Source: Amoeboaphelidium protococcarum | Taxonomy: Eukaryota; Aphelidiomycota; Aphelidea | Direction: 5' to 3' | Assembly (NCBI GenBank): GCA_023515745.1 | Contig: JALECJ010000020.1 | Location: forward strand, 1,488,001-1,552,000 | Length of the DNA stretch: 64,000 nucleotides | Shown: in pieces, positions 47,693-60,915 of the stretch | How positions within the stretch are numbered: position 1 is the stretch's first letter | Layout of the letters: each line of letters opens with the position of its first letter | Notes under the pieces: generated by a model | The model's input: the letters and a program-made list of their open reading frames with translations, nothing else | What the model was told of the DNA's origin: nothing | The model's database searches: none | Made by a program: the position numbers and the translations under genes

Positions 47693-49831
47693 TCAAGCAT
47701 AATGTTACTAATTCAAAGCCTAGTCATGGAAACTCTTGAAGCCGTCCTGGTGCAGTTGTTCCATACCGGCAACCGCCAATTAGACCAGCTCGTCCTTCTT
47801 CACGCGCGTACGACAGCCGCGGCCATTGTTCACCTTCAAATGTCTATTCAACGCATCCAGGCGCAGAAAGGACTTCTAACAATACTCGCACACGTACGGT
47901 CTCACGCCAGCGTGGATGCGCTCGTGACGCTTCAAATCATGATTTCTACTGAATCGCAGTCCACAAGTCTCGCAAGCGTACGGACGCTCAACGGAATGAC
48001 TCTTGACATGGCTCTTCAGATTATGGTACTTGTCAAACTATTTATTGCATCCCGGAAAGTCGCACGCATACAACTACTAACCTTCAATCCCATCTTCAAC
48101 GGGGGCATCGTCAATCTTTTTTCTCTTTCGCGACTTTTTAGCTTTACCAGTCGCGGCATTATCGAAATGCTACAATGAATCCACGCTATGGCCACTAAAA
48201 TGATTCGCATGGTGCTAATGATGACATCCTGCACCAGCACAATCACCGCCAGGATGACTGTCAACCAGAAACGACATGGCGTCTAGTAACGGCTATCCAT
48301 TGGTAGGCTACGTCTCCAGAGGCCAGTAGCTCTCATCAAACAGGCTGGTGTAAGCGCCTTCATTGATGGACGCGCGTCTGTTCTAAACCTGATGCTAATA
48401 CTGAACCTGAGGTATGCTAGCGTGATGCATATGAGGACTCTAACTATTATTGTTACTCAACATTGAGAAAGCTCTTCTTCTCATGGCAGAAGGCTTCTTA
48501 TCCATCGACGGTTTAGCACTTTGATTACCACTTCCCAGCAGTAGTGATGATCCATACTATCCGTCAGATCCCATTCCATTATTATGACTATGATGCTGTT
48601 ACTACTACTGCTAATGATGCAATTAATGATGTTGATTGTATAAAGGAACCTCTTGTAAATTCAGAGCCATTCCAAAAGAGGCGGCAGCATTCTTAAACAA
48701 TGGACTCAGTCCTAAAGTATAAAAATCTTACTGCTACTACTACTATGCGTGTTGAGAGATGAAAACTGCATCGTTCTCATCCTCCTTCTGGGTATTCTTT
48801 GACTCTGTAAGATTGTTCTACTAGCCGCAAACATTAAATGATTGCTACTATTACATCTATCCGTGATGGTTTCCCCCACCATAATGGAAATCAAGCAGAT
48901 AACTATGATCTCCACAACTAGCGCCGCCACCACTAACTTCAATATCGTTCAGAAGATTTCCAGAGCCCGTTAACAGCTACTCCAGCTAATCAAAACTTCC
49001 ATACTGATGATGATCGTCAAATACATTTACAGTTGAGGAAGCAGCAGAAGAAGCGTCAGGTGTCAAATCGAGCTGCTACTTCCCATGATGAGCAACTTCC
49101 AAATGATTAGTTTCCTTACCACCACCTTCTAGCTTACTCAATTATCCGCCATTATACTTCCCCTGATGATCGTCAAACTCGACTTAAGCCCCTTTCTAAT
49201 CATCATAACTATTGACAAGCGCCGATTATGGTCGCACCTACTAACTCACCATACATCCTGGACTACCACTACGCTTAGGTGTAAACGGCGGCGTATTGGG
49301 CAATAGAGCCGAACTGATCAACATGTTCTGATTATGATGAAGTTGATTAATATTCGCAATGCTGTGTGATTACTATTACTATTATTATTGCAAAGTATCA
49401 GAGCAAGCAATCGCAGATTATAAACCAATATTATCTTGAGAATAAAGTTCACTGCCACTATGCAACTCCAAAGGATGATGATGATGAGGCTGTTATTGCT
49501 ACTACGGCTACACTTCCTATTGCTACTACGAAGACAACAGAGACGATGATGATAAGAATAACAACTAATCTTGTTATTGCGATTATTCTTAAGATTTCAG
49601 ACTCCGTTGCTGGGAACGGGCTCCAGGTAACAACTGTTGCAGCTACTTATTATTATTAGTATCTGAGATGGATGCAAATTGGGAAACTTTAACAGATTCA
49701 GCGTCGTTACTAAGATGCTTGGTAAGAGAAACAGCATCATCAGCAGCGGCAGCAGAGCTTAAATGACTATTCCACTAATGATTACCAGAATTATATTGCT
49801 GAATCAAAGATTTATCGTTCTCATCAGACAT
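47693..49831 (-). CDS. C2H2 zinc-finger transcription factor, Crz1-like
   Basis: 712 residues, no intron. Residues 1-580 are low complexity, very rich in Gln, Ser and His, with long TAA/TAG glutamine runs. A basic patch (KAKKSRKRKK) comes before three zinc fingers from about residue 588. These are CDFPGCNKQFDKYHNLKSHV (CX4C), CETCGLRFSRNHDLKRHERI, and a third finger CEYCQKSFLRLDALNRHLKV that ends NNGRGC. The DALNRH...GRGC ending recalls Crz1-type fungal factors, which respond to calcineurin. I did not find a clear PxIxIT calcineurin-docking motif, so regulation is unknown. It converges on the PP2C gene with 158 bp between stops. Confidence 0.8.
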
Positions 49832-50686
49832 TATTATTATTATAATTACAATACAAACAGGTACTACACAAATGTAAAAGTTCAATTAGAACGTACACAT
49901 GTATAATGACGATGGCCAAGTGTCATATTATAAGAACCTACCTACTATATATACAGAATATTCACAGAATTAATCAAGCTAGTGTTATAAACAATTAAAT
50001 GCACAGATGGATGGTGGACAATACTTCACTTTCACAGTGCCAACCAGTAGTGATGATGATTGCTTGACAATACCAGAGTAAGTGAGTGACTGATTGTGAT
50101 CCAGCAGATAAATGAAGAGAAAAGAACAATGGACGGACGCGTTTCGTTCCACCGGGCACGACGGATTGCCGGATCATTTCACACACGCACACACACTTCA
50201 CAAACTTCTATTGCTGCGCCTCATTGTAATTGTAATCACATCCATTTCATACAGTTATAAATCCATACATTTATACGGGATATTGGTGTTTCATATTTCT
50301 TACTGCAGCCTTTACGTTTGAATTCACTTTACGAGATTTTTCAGCTTGATTGTCTACTTACTTGGGCGAGGCAGATTCCGCTTAGTTTTGCTACATTAAG
50401 AGTAAATGTGGTGCAATCTTGTTTATTTAATTTGTGGCGTTTTTCTACTTGAGTTGCAACAGTATCTTTATTGCATTCATATCATTGTATTTTACAATTC
50501 TATATGTTTGACACATACATTAACAATGACAATGATCGATGTTTGAGATTTAGTGTTGCTACGTGGGATGGCATGAAGGATCGATGCATAACGAACCTGC
50601 TTTGAAATAAACAAACAATTGAGCTGCTTTCACTATTAAGGAAAGTAAAGCAACAGGCAACAGTGTCAGGTAGAACGTTAAAAGTA
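49832..50686. promoter_or_regulatory. divergent intergenic region
   Basis: 855 bp between outward-facing genes. Contains a CA run (about 50181-50195) and AT-rich stretches. No convincing coding frame or RNA gene. Confidence 0.4.
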
Positions 50687-51646
50687 ATGCAAGAGCAGAT
50701 AAGAGCGATATGGCGATATCGATATGGAGGTCCTGATGCTTTGTACATGAAGAAGATTGACAAGCCAATTCCTAAAGAGGACGAAGTGCTGGTGAAAGTG
50801 CATGCGGTGTCTCTAAACTCTTCCGATCTGCGTCTGTTGAAGGCTGATCCTTGGATGATCCGCTTAGTTTTCGGCTTTTCTAGTCCAAGCATAAAGATAT
50901 TAGGATCTGATGTTGCTGGTGTAGTTGAGGCTGTCGGGCCTAAAGTTAAAGATTTAAAAGTCGGTGATCAGATTTGGGGTGACATATCCAGTGCAAATAT
51001 GGGCAGCCTGAGCGAATACGTCTGTAAACCGGAAAAGCTCTTCTCATTGAAGCCATCTAATTTGGATTTCAAGTAGGCCGCTTGTATTCCAGAAGCATGT
51101 GTTACTGCATTGTAGGCTTTGAGAGACCACGGTAAAGTTAAGAAAGGGGACAAAGTGCTGATTAATGGTGCATCTAGTGGCGTTGGATCCTTTGCCGTTC
51201 AAATTGCTAAGCATTATGGTGCATATGTTGTTGCAGTTGGTCAGAGTTCGAAGGCGGATATGATCAAGGGACTCGGTGCTGATTCTGTCATATGCTACGA
51301 CAAAGAAGATGTAACAAAGTTGACGGAGAAGTTTGATGTAATCCTGGACATTGCGTGTTATGATTCTGTTCAGCGTTTGTTACCACTCTTAAAGAAGACC
51401 GGCACGTACGTTGTAGGTGGCGGTGGTATGTATCCTCTAGTTCAGTGTGCATGGACAAAGAATTGTGTCCAGTTTACGGCTAGTAATTCTAGAAAAGAGC
51501 TGGATGAAATGAAATCATTAGCAGAGTCCTCCGCGATCAAGCCTTATGTAGACAAAGTATTCAAATTTGAAGACGCGGTCGAAGCGTTCAAATATTTAGA
51601 AGACAGAAAGGTGAAGGGTAAAATTGTGATTGAAATTGCTCAATGA
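50687..51646 (+). CDS. MDR-family NADPH oxidoreductase, quinone-reductase-like
   Basis: 319 residues from the Met at 50687. The GroES-like N-terminal half includes RYGGPDALYMKKIDKPIPKE, VKVHAVSLNSSDLRLLKADP and GSDVAGVVEAVGPKVKDLKV. The Rossmann half has INGASSGVGSFAVQIAKHYG followed by GADSVICYDKEDV. The Cys/His/Cys ligands of catalytic zinc in alcohol dehydrogenases are missing, as in the zinc-free quinone oxidoreductase and RTN4IP1 branch. NADPH preference and an activated alkene or quinone substrate are family inference. The frame is open a little upstream, but the earlier codon is only GTG. No intron. Confidence 0.88.
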
Positions 51647-51677
51647 ATTAATTATATTTAAAATTAATAAAATATAA

Positions 51678-51697
51678 GCTATGCTATGCTATGCTAT
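51678..51697. repeat. (GCTAT)4 tandem repeat
   Basis: Four perfect pentanucleotide units in the short gap after the oxidoreductase gene. Confidence 0.9.
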
Positions 51698-51917
51698 AAC
51701 ACATATAAATGCTTAAGACTTGCAGTAGTCTATTGACATTAGGAAGGTGAGGTGAATTTCAGAATTTTCAGGGTCTGAAACAAGTGATCGCGATATATGC
51801 TATAAAGACAAAGCCCCTTGAACAATTATAGTCCTTTTCACTTTACTTTCAATTGAAATTTAAGTTGGATAATTTTTTCGTTCATTACTTTGCCTTTTTA
51901 ATATTAAAAAAATTATT

Positions 51918-52448
51918 ATGCAATCGTTGTTGGTGGCTTCCTTGCTTCTGCTCTCTCTCGTCTATGCGCGTTACGCGGTCATTGATCCTGGTCAGAATAC
52001 TACGTGGCAGGTGAATTAACAAGTGGGTGTTCGTTGGTAAATTAATGAAGGAGGTCCTGCTGCCAATTTTTTGTCTGTTGAATTAATCACAGGACCACCA
52101 TCGAAGGTTGTGTACGTGACTACTCTCTGCAATGCGCTATCTCCATAATCTACTTATTGTGGCTGGACGGTGCCTGATTACCTATTTACTTCCACTTATA
52201 GTATCAGAATCAGTTATAATAATGCTGTAGGTAATGCCCAGCCAGATTATGATTATGGCTCTCCATTTTAAATTATAGGTACTGCTACTGGCAATGCATC
52301 CACTATTGCACGGCCTCCTGCACCTCAGTAATGCATCGGACCATGTGGGCGCAACGTGACCGACCCCTCGAATGGCGCATCTAACTCACTTTTGCATCGC
52401 TCTCTTACTGCAGCTTTATCAGCTATTACTCTGTTAGTTTTGTGTTGA
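51918..52448 (+). CDS. Kre9/Knh1-like GPI-anchored cell-surface protein
   Basis: 176 residues. A signal peptide (MQSLLVASLLLLSLVYA) is followed by the Kre9/Knh1-type beta domain: DPGQNTTWQVNQQVGVRWQI, FLSVELITGPPSKVVYVTTL, CGWTVPDYLFTSTYSIRISY and GSPFQI. A linker with Asn-Xaa-Ser/Thr sites leads to a hydrophobic C-terminus (LTAALSAITLLVLC) without a charged tail, as expected for a GPI-attachment signal. In fungi this domain is found in wall and surface glycoproteins tied to beta-glucan. It is one of the clearest fungal-type genes in the window. The tryptophan-to-isoleucine strand WQI has TAA as Gln. Confidence 0.85.
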
Positions 52449-52854
52449 AATTTATAAATTATTATATTGCAATGACACGTCTTTCTCTGGTTGCACTCAT
52501 TGTCTCGTACTCATATCTCGCATAAATTGCATAGTAAATCTGCAATGCCAAAAGTAGTTTTCACATTTATCTCATTGGAAAACTTAAACCGATTATTTGA
52601 CAGAGTACTAGACGATCATCCGTTTATAATGGCTTTAACTCAGAACTTGTCAACGCTCGGCTTAGATTGAGCCTAATCAGGCTATTTATAAGATCGTAGG
52701 TGATTGGCCAGCAGTAAATTGTACTCGAAACAACCACAAACTTAGTTATTACATTCTACCATCATCCTTTTGTCAATATAACAGTCTTACTTTAATAGTA
52801 GCAAATACGAAATTTTACAATCTATAATTGCCATATTAAATTGCAATACCACAA
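52449..52854. other. intergenic region with one tiny ORF
   Basis: 406 bp between two plus-strand genes. A 42-codon frame (52472-52600, MTRLSLVALIVSYSYLAQIA) has a signal-peptide-like start, but nothing else supports it. Otherwise empty. Confidence 0.35.
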
Positions 52855-53454
52855 ATGTCTTCGCAAACTCAAAATCAAGTGCAGAGTGTGTAATAGGTGC
52901 AGTAAAATGCATCGATCGCCCAGCAAATCATCAATGTGCGCTAGCTAAAGAAGCAGGATAAGAGTAGTGATGATAAGCTCAATCCTGAATTGCAACGGAG
53001 CCTCGATATGGTTGAGAAGAGGTGGAACGAATGGAGTGTGGCTGTGAGACAAAGCTTTGTTAAGCGCGTCCAGGCTCACGTCTTGTCCTCAGTGCAGACT
53101 CGAATCCCGAAGAAGCAATGGAATCAGTGGGAGGTGACGCTGAGATTCTGCTTGGATCACTTTTTCGATTGTGCGCGAGCTGCTAGCCAGTACAGCACTT
53201 TCAATGGTGATGCTGGACATGAAAGCGAAAGTATTGGTCACTTGCTCAAGATGATTGTGATGGGCAAAGAGCAGGATTTCAAAAAGGAAGAATTTGATCA
53301 ACGCATCAACGAAATGCTGAGCGATCAAGAGGTGAAACAAGTGCCAAATTTCGATCCTGCCGACAATAAGCACAAGGAGACGCTTCTGCAGATCAGATCC
53401 ATGTACATGGTTGAGTGGGCCGCCTACTTTGTGCAGAAAATGGTTGAAAATTGA
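52855..53454 (+). CDS. hypothetical helical 199-residue protein
   Basis: I do not recognise this protein. A Gln-rich N-terminus (several TAA/TAG) is followed by strongly helical, charged sequence: LDMVEKRWNEWSVAVRQSFV, IPKKQWNQWEVTLRFCLDHF, GHLLKMIVMGKEQDFKKEEF and ending RSMYMVEWAAYFVQKMVEN. The regular Trp spacing suggests a helical bundle. No signal peptide or membrane segment. The ATG at 52855 is the first in frame. It ends 79 bp before the stop of the opposing membrane-protein gene. Confidence 0.65.
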
Positions 53455-53533
53455 TAACTTTCTCTGAATAATGAATTGTTCATTATCTCGCGTACACATT
53501 TCTCTACTATTTTTTTCTTATTGCCACTTTATA

Positions 53534-55417
53534 TCAACGTTACTGTAAGTATGACAGAAAAGACCAGCTTGCATGCGTAATCACGCACACGAAATAGAGT
53601 AGATGATTACCATTACCAAATTGACGTGATAAATGACCTTTAGACAAGCCGATCACCTCCAAGGCATTCTATAGCATCTAGATCCTTAATCTTTCGCTTT
53701 AATGCTTTACATCGATGCTATTCTCAATCTATGGCAAAGACTATGCGCCGTTGTATCTCTTTGACATTTTGAAAATGCACAATGCAATGGCAATAGACGC
53801 GATGATAATGTAAGACACGACAATTACAACGATTCTCTCGGTCAAACTTTAATCCAAATGGTTACAGAGATAAACGCAGGCTGTCCCTTTCAGATCAAAT
53901 GGAAGTTTCGATATGAGATTCAGCAAATAAAGTGACCTGAGATCCATAAAAGAAATACTGGCGCCAATTAATCCGGCTATAAGAATACTCACAGATTTGA
54001 CCTGCATCGTTATCAGAGCGTATGTATAGGACTTTTTCAGATAGTACCCCGCAATGTCATCTTTGTCTGCTTCTTCATCATAGCTTTGGTCAATCACAGT
54101 CTCTCTTGAATCAGTGTCCAGACGCGAACTTTTAATCACTCTCTAAGAACCCGTAATATCATTCTTTACGCTCATGGACTTTACTTGTTACTAATCACCG
54201 CGACCATAGAAGCCAAATTGAATTCCAACATCATCTTTACGAAGCTTCTTTTACACTTACATAAAAATCTCCGTCGCTGCTCCAGTAATGTCAATAACAT
54301 TGAACGCCACAGCAATACTCACAGAGATCCAGAATGCAGGACTTTTAAACTCTTTTACAGACAGAAGCAGAAAGAACTGAATCAGATATTGATATAGATA
54401 AACAGAAAATAGTAATACCGGTGCCTACTCTTTCTACGAAGCGACATTAAGTACAAGATGGTAAAATATTTTTGACACGATAGAGACCAGCATTTCATAC
54501 ACAATGAGGACGGCAATTTGATTCGACGTGTCGCCAGCTGTAATGAAGCTATTAGCCTAAAAGTATATGGATGCCAGAATATTCAGATAAAACTCAGGCA
54601 TTATAAGCAAGAACCAAGTATAACTAAAGTCGCGATAAAAATGTTGTTCCCTCTCGAGCCACATGAACCAGGCAGCAATACTGATAGGAAATAAAAGCAC
54701 GGCACTAAGATCAATACTCCAAACATAAACAGTCCAAGAAGTGAGGACTTTTACAATAACCATACCCAAAATAGCTCTTTCAATACCACTAAATGACTGT
54801 GGAAGCCTCAGTCTTGACTTGATAAAGGATAAAATTTACCTGGTATATCCAGAGTCTGTTGCTCCATCGCGTGCCTTCCTCTATGATTACTGGTGAGAAT
54901 GATCGTGACCAGCAGATAAGCGAAACAGAGGAGTCTCATTGCGACAACAAAATTCATCGTGTTCGAAGAGGGTCAGCATTGGATTGTGCTCAGCTTCGAC
55001 AAAATCTGGACGAAATATTAACGGCCTTACCAGATATATATAAATTGCAGCCACTGTTGAATGAAGTGTTAATAGCCATGTTCTAGGTAGAACATCTAAA
55101 TATGCAGAATAGCTGATCAAGGCAAGAAACACGTAGTAGCCAACAAACTCTTTCACGTAAAGTTTCCACCTACGATTCCAAGATGTAACATATTGATAAG
55201 CCATACCAAATGCGTAAGTCGATATAAACATATTTACGATACCTAGTTGTGTTAGAATAGATGTCAGCACAAAAGTGATATACTGTGTTTCATCGTCATA
55301 AAGCCTGATAACGTTAATAGCAGCAGCGCACGCCATCACTGCTATCAACGCCACAGTTGTCAACGGCAAACATACCGCAGTATACACGTAGCGAATCCAA
55401 ATATTCTGATCCAACAT
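53534..55417 (-). CDS. polytopic membrane protein of unknown function
   Basis: 610 residues from two exons (54840-55417, 53534-54788) joined by a 51 nt GTAAAT...TTTAG intron. Around nine or ten hydrophobic segments are present, such as YVYTAVCLPLTTVALIAVMA, SAVLLFPISIAAWFMWLERE, YTWFLLIMPEFYLNILASIY and IVVIVVSYIIIASIAIALCI. Between membrane blocks lies an acidic cytosolic loop (DSRETVIDQSYDEEADKDDI). I do not recognise the family; it could be a transporter-like or sensor-like protein. The Met at 55417 is the first in frame, though the frame is open upstream and an extra 5' exon (ATG at 55550, MAKAPFDLNTLIGHVPN) is possible. A 3' tail after the last membrane segment is basic. Confidence 0.65.
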
Positions 55418-55620
55418 ATTATACTGATTTTGTGTTAAAGTAACCAAGAATAATAAAGTAAGAGCGGTCTATCCGCAGTTAAATTTAGCCTTGAGGTGTA
55501 TTAGGAACGTGGCCAATCAGAGTATTCAGATCAAATGGTGCCTTGGCCATTGAGGCTGAATACAATTTCTTTTAAGTGAAGAGAAGCTACAATACTGGAA
55601 AGCAAGCTCATACCACAATA

Positions 55621-56715
55621 ATGTCTACTACTAATGATAGTATGGATGATTTCATGGCCACTTATTTATCCTAATAATCGTCAGTGAAAGCGTCTTCGCC
55701 ATAGATGAAACAATCTGAGGTGAAACAACAACAACAACCGTCTCAACAGACTCCAAGGGCGCCACAGAGAAATTATTAAAGTCATAATGGACAGAATATC
55801 AATATCCTCAGTCCTGCCATGGAGAACAAATAAACTAAGCATGATCAAGAATCTAACCTATTAGCGATGAACGTCAAGTTTTATGTGCAGCATCCAGACA
55901 CTATAACTTTTGGAATGGATACCAGAGGAGAATGCTTGGCAGGTGATGACAAAGACAGCACTAATGATACCGCGTCAGAGAGCACATATTCTGAGCGGAG
56001 AAATTCTCAGATGGCCACGTTACAAGTACAAGATGCTGACATTGCCACAGTGGAAATTGTTAATACAGTCGACTACCGAATGACTTGCCGTGATACCGTG
56101 AAGAATGTTTTAAGGTGCACGGGCGTAGATCTATACAACTATGACGTGTTTGGACTTTATGAGTGTGCATTCGTTGAGGAGAAGCAGAGAGAAATGTCAT
56201 TGAAACTGGGCGATGAGTATCAAACGCCTTAGAAATAAAGAAAATACTCCACAGTCACTCGGCGACGAATTCTGCGGCTAGTTCATCCGGATGAGTACCC
56301 GTTGATCGCGTATCATAACTGGCGATTCGCTCCTACTACAACTGAGATGCCTCGGCGACGCAAGAGCTCTGCCACCTCGAAGAATACTGCTGCAAATTCA
56401 GAATCTTCATCTAAAAGTAAGAGAAGGGATAAAGCTGTGCTCAAGAAGAGGGAATTTCATTTCTTAATTAAGGAGTAGTCTTTGGAAGACATGAACATTC
56501 TGTAAATGATCAAACGTGGGATATCATTTAGTGTTATTGAGCCAACTGCATTTGAGCAGATCAAGATCTAGTAATACGCTGGTTATACAATGGAAAAGCT
56601 GGAGACGCGTCTGAAACTGATCGAACGCGAGCAGAATAAGTAAGAAAGCGCCGTCAAAGAGAAGTACCTTTAGCAGATAACATGGATCTCGGATACTTTT
56701 ATTGAAAGGACTTGA
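55621..56715 (+). CDS. Ras-associating (RA) domain protein with coiled-coil tail
   Basis: 364 residues, no intron. After a Ser/Gln-rich N-terminus an RA-type ubiquitin fold is seen in two pieces: VDYRMTCRDTVKNVLRCTGV with YNYDVFGLYECAF, then LRLVHPDEYPLIAYHNWRF, an insert of about 40 Lys/Ser residues, and REFHFLIKEQS as the last strand. The C-terminal 90 residues are helical (MEKLETRLKLIEREQNKQES) and may form a coiled coil. RA domains bind GTP-loaded Ras or Rap. RASSF proteins have RA plus a C-terminal SARAH helix pair, so a RASSF-like role is possible but not shown. It ends 69 bp before the stop of the opposing gene. Confidence 0.6.
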
Positions 56716-56784
56716 CTAACTATGTGAGATAATATAAACTTAAACAGTATACACACTTGGTCTATTTTAACAAATAATAACTAA

Positions 56785-59700
56785 TCATTATTCAAATTTA
56801 CGCAACACTTCGCCCAAATCGCCATTACAACTCTGCAATACTCGTCGAACATCTGATTCAGTGACATTGTTAGGCAGACGACACTTGAGCCAATTCACTT
56901 TACAGTTCAATTAAACTTCAGCCATTCGGTCCACTGAATACTGCTGAGATTCCAGCTTGACAAAATTAAACTTTTCAACAGACTGCATAGATCGATAGTG
57001 AACATTAAAGGTTGAATATATAGGCCTGTGATCAGATATCCAGCATTCCAATCGACCGTACTTCTCTTGCCGTATCTTTGACTCCTGGTTATGCATTCGA
57101 CACGAAACATCGGGCCTGACTTTGGACATTTAAGAGATACTATCTCTGAAGAGAATACGGTCGCACCAGGCAGGTACACGCTTCTTCTCACTAGTGTCAT
57201 AAATATCAGTTCCAGGATCATACTTGTAAGTGGGCGCAAAACTAATGACACCTTCATCAAAAATCTTCAATAGAGAAGCGGTGCTTGATTACTTTTTCTA
57301 TCGTAATAACTAATCATGTAACTTCAATTCCTCCAACTATCCATCATTAATCAACTACACCACCTTGTCCCGATCCATATCAATTCTGTAATTAAGGTCT
57401 CCAGCAAAGAAGCAAAATTCATGATCTAAAGCTTAACATCCATTCCCACCATGCGAAAGACATAAGTCCAGCGACTAACCAGCCTTGGACTTTAATTCAC
57501 CCAGCGTAGATGATTTCACAATAGTCAGGGCATCGACGTTACGCTTTGCCACTTTATTCTAATGGGCGGGGAGATGAGCATTGACAAAGCAGAAGGAAGA
57601 ATGATCAAGGACAAATCGTACCACAATACCACCCTTATTACCAAAAGTACCACCGAGACCGGTACTAATTAGACTGCAACTGACATTTGAGATGAGATTC
57701 TAAGCGTATAAATCTTCTCGAACAAAAATACATGTGAACAGTCCCACAAGATTCTTGCATTCTAACAAATGGTAAGGGCGCTTGTAATTCTAACGTAGTA
57801 ATCGCACCAGTCTATCCTTCCATGCAGTTGCCCGACTGGCTTGCTAACTAGCCTCCTCTGCAGACATTGATTGCACTTGATCCGCGGTGGCCTTTTTACC
57901 AGACGCTCGGGAGAAAAATCCACCTGCAGCAACTTTAGTGCTCTCCAAGTCCACAATCTCTTGGAATCCAAAAACAATTATATCCGCACCACCTTCCACC
58001 TGATTAACGTACTTGTCGAGAAAGTATGCATCCTCGCCCCTTACTTCCAAAGCATCAGGCTTATTAGCATCAATATTCCACGAGCACATCAGAAGTGATA
58101 AAGGAGTATAAGTACAGAATTGCTATTCCCTCATTCTGACAAACATGTCTTCATAATCTTAGCTGAGTAGACCATCATAAAACTAGACATGACCATCCTT
58201 TGAACAAGAGCTCACTAGGAGAGAATCGCCACGTATTAAAGAGTCAAAATCAACTTCAAAACTCTCGACAGCGTGCCCATGGGAAGCTATCCAATCTTTC
58301 AAACAAGTAACAGAAAATTATCCAGAATCCTATTGAGTAGTGGTAGACAAGTCAAGGATGGAGCATCGACCGGTTCCGGTACCAACCCAGAGATGACCAT
58401 CAATGGTATTCAGCAGAGCTGATATTCTGTACGATCCCATGTCAATAAGCCGTATAGCTGCTTGCTACTACTGCTCAGAGTTACTGGTTGACCATTCCAA
58501 AATTTTACCATCAATATGACCAGTATAAACTCTACTAAGCATAGTATGCTGCACTGATGATGAAGAATGTAGTAATTAGTACGTCTGTTATGGGGAGGAG
58601 ATGCAGGTGAGAGCACCGACCGTTTATGGAACATCAACACGCCTGGACATGGAATCTCTACTGAATTAGTGAGCATTGGCAGTGGAGAGAGGTACAATTT
58701 CAATAGAACGATCTTTGATAGTCCATAATTGAGTCTAAAACTACAAAGAATCTGAATTCTACGATTGAACAATGCAGACACCAACCTATTTTGGTGCAAT
58801 ACGAATAGTCTTAGGGCGACCTTCCAAACTGATAATCTTTCCAATATGTATAGTCTTTGCAGATGACTATGAAGTCGCCGTGGCTGCTGCTTACAGTGCA
58901 GGAATATTGAACAACTAGACGGAAGAAGGATGAGGCTCAGTCCACAATTACGCGACCCCATTATCATCTATAGTCAACATACCACAGTTCTAGTTATTAT
59001 TACCACTGCTAGTAAACACCACGCGCTCAATAAATGTAATCGCATGAGAGTGAGCACTGGACCGCCGCTCTACAATTTCCCCACTGAATACATCCACAAT
59101 GTAAACTTCACCATCACGAGCACCTACCCACAGGTATCGATATTCAGTATCCCATGCATTCAACTGAGATCCAGAGTGTCCAGGTAAAATTGGAACTGTG
59201 GCGAAGCATAGAGCTGAACATTTAGCTGACTCTTGCTGCTTCGACTACGATGATGAACTACTTTAATTGGAAGATGATCCCAGAGATGAGGATTAATTAG
59301 AAGATGATGACGACTAAACATTAAGCTAGACTGTGAAAGCTAAATCTCCAGTCTGCAAATTGTACAACTTTAGTGTCTGTGAGCCAACAGCCAGATATCC
59401 TCTACCAATTGCCGCGCGGTACGGGGAACCTTTAACACTCAACTCCTTAATACATGACGGTGTCCTAACATAGGGAGCCTTTCTATTGGCATTGAAAGCA
59501 TCCGGGTATGCGGCCGTCTTTTCTAAAGAGCTTTTATAAGATTGAGTCACTCCGCTGGATTTATTACTTACATTACTTGCAGCTTGGGAAGACATCACTC
59601 CAGGTTACTATCCAGAATTTAAATCGAACACGTACTATCCACTACCAGCGACTAGAGGAGAAGATGCAGCAGATGATGGCAAACTGACGATATTCAAAAA

Positions 59701-60438
59701 TTCAGTGGATGATATTTTAGGACGCGCCGGGAGAGGTGGTCGATTAATAATATTGCGGCTAGATGATGATTAAGAAGTATTAGTGGCCATGGGAGAACTG
59801 TCATTATTTGGTCGAGGTGGTAGAGATGGCTTATTAATGCTGTCGCCACTGCTACTACTCATAGTATTATTAACCTTTCTTTAATAAACTCTATTCCCAC
59901 TATCATCAAGGCCATCTTTGCTATTATTCAGAGAGAATTAACTAGAAGTCTTCACCCTGAGACTATTTCTACTATTACTGGCAGAGGTGTTGGATGCACT
60001 AACGGCGAATTCATCAGAGAAGGGATCAATAGCATAATTGGTCTTATTATTAGTATTAATATTACTTCCACTACTGCTACTATCACCACTTGAGTTTGTA
60101 TTGAATTGCGATCCCAGTTTGAGTTATCGAATAGCACTTTGCACAGTCACACTATCATGGCTGACACTTTTAGGTAGACCGGTCCTAGAAGATGTTGCAT
60201 CTGGCTATTACGAAACACCGCTTTATTAAGTATATAGATTGCCCATAGACCGCTACCTACTCCGATCTCCAGATCTGGATAAGGGTAGACTTGTACTACT
60301 AGAGGAAACTGAAGATTATTACGTTGAGGATGGTTGCGACTACTCCTCTTCCATCTTTCGGAAATGCATCTTGGCCTTCTAGAATGGAGTCAACATAGGC
60401 TCATTTTCATCATCATCATCATTTCCCATAATGTACAT
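56785..60438 (-). CDS. WD40-containing inositol polyphosphate 5-phosphatase
   Basis: 1217 residues in one frame. The N-terminus (about 1-270) is Ser/Asn-rich with poly-Asp and proline segments. About 280-780 is a WD40-like propeller ([51 protein letters not shown]). The 5-phosphatase catalytic domain spans about 783-1160: [47 protein letters not shown] and the signatures PAWCDRILF and [10 protein letters not shown]. All metal and phosphate-binding motifs are intact. A small C-terminal helical piece ([20 protein letters not shown]) resembles a UBA/CUE-type fold. The enzyme should remove the 5-phosphate from phosphoinositides such as PI(4,5)P2. WD40 plus 5-phosphatase is known in plants and some fungi. 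Confidence 0.92.
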
Positions 60439-60915
60439 AGAAAATCAATATAATATAAAATATTCCAGACTAATATTATTATAAATCAAGTGTAATTCAA
60501 CTAGAATAATAAACGGCGTTAACTTGGCAATTCCGTTAAATGGAAAGGATGGAAGCTTTAAAGGATCACATGCCGACAGAACGAAACGGCTTGAAAGCTT
60601 TACGGCGTCTATATAATAGTCCATTTAAAAAAGTAAAGTAAAAAATTACCACGTATCAAATATCAAAATGGAAATAGCCTCTCAATTATAAGTCTTATTA
60701 CATTTATTCGCATCGAAGTACTCTGCTCTGTACTGATTAATCAATTCAAGTCTGATATATTCATACACTTCAAATATATATTTTCTACCATTGAAAGGAG
60801 ATCAATGTTCAATCCATATCAAATTCATAAAAGTCACTTGTAAACTTCTAAGAGTTAAGTGTTAATACTGCACCACTTAGTGCAGGCCATAATAAAACGA
60901 GAATATATCTCTTGT
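60439..60915. other. intergenic region, no feature seen
   Basis: 477 AT-rich bases between two minus-strand genes. Presumably the promoter of the 5-phosphatase gene and the 3' UTR of C2CD5. Confidence 0.4.
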
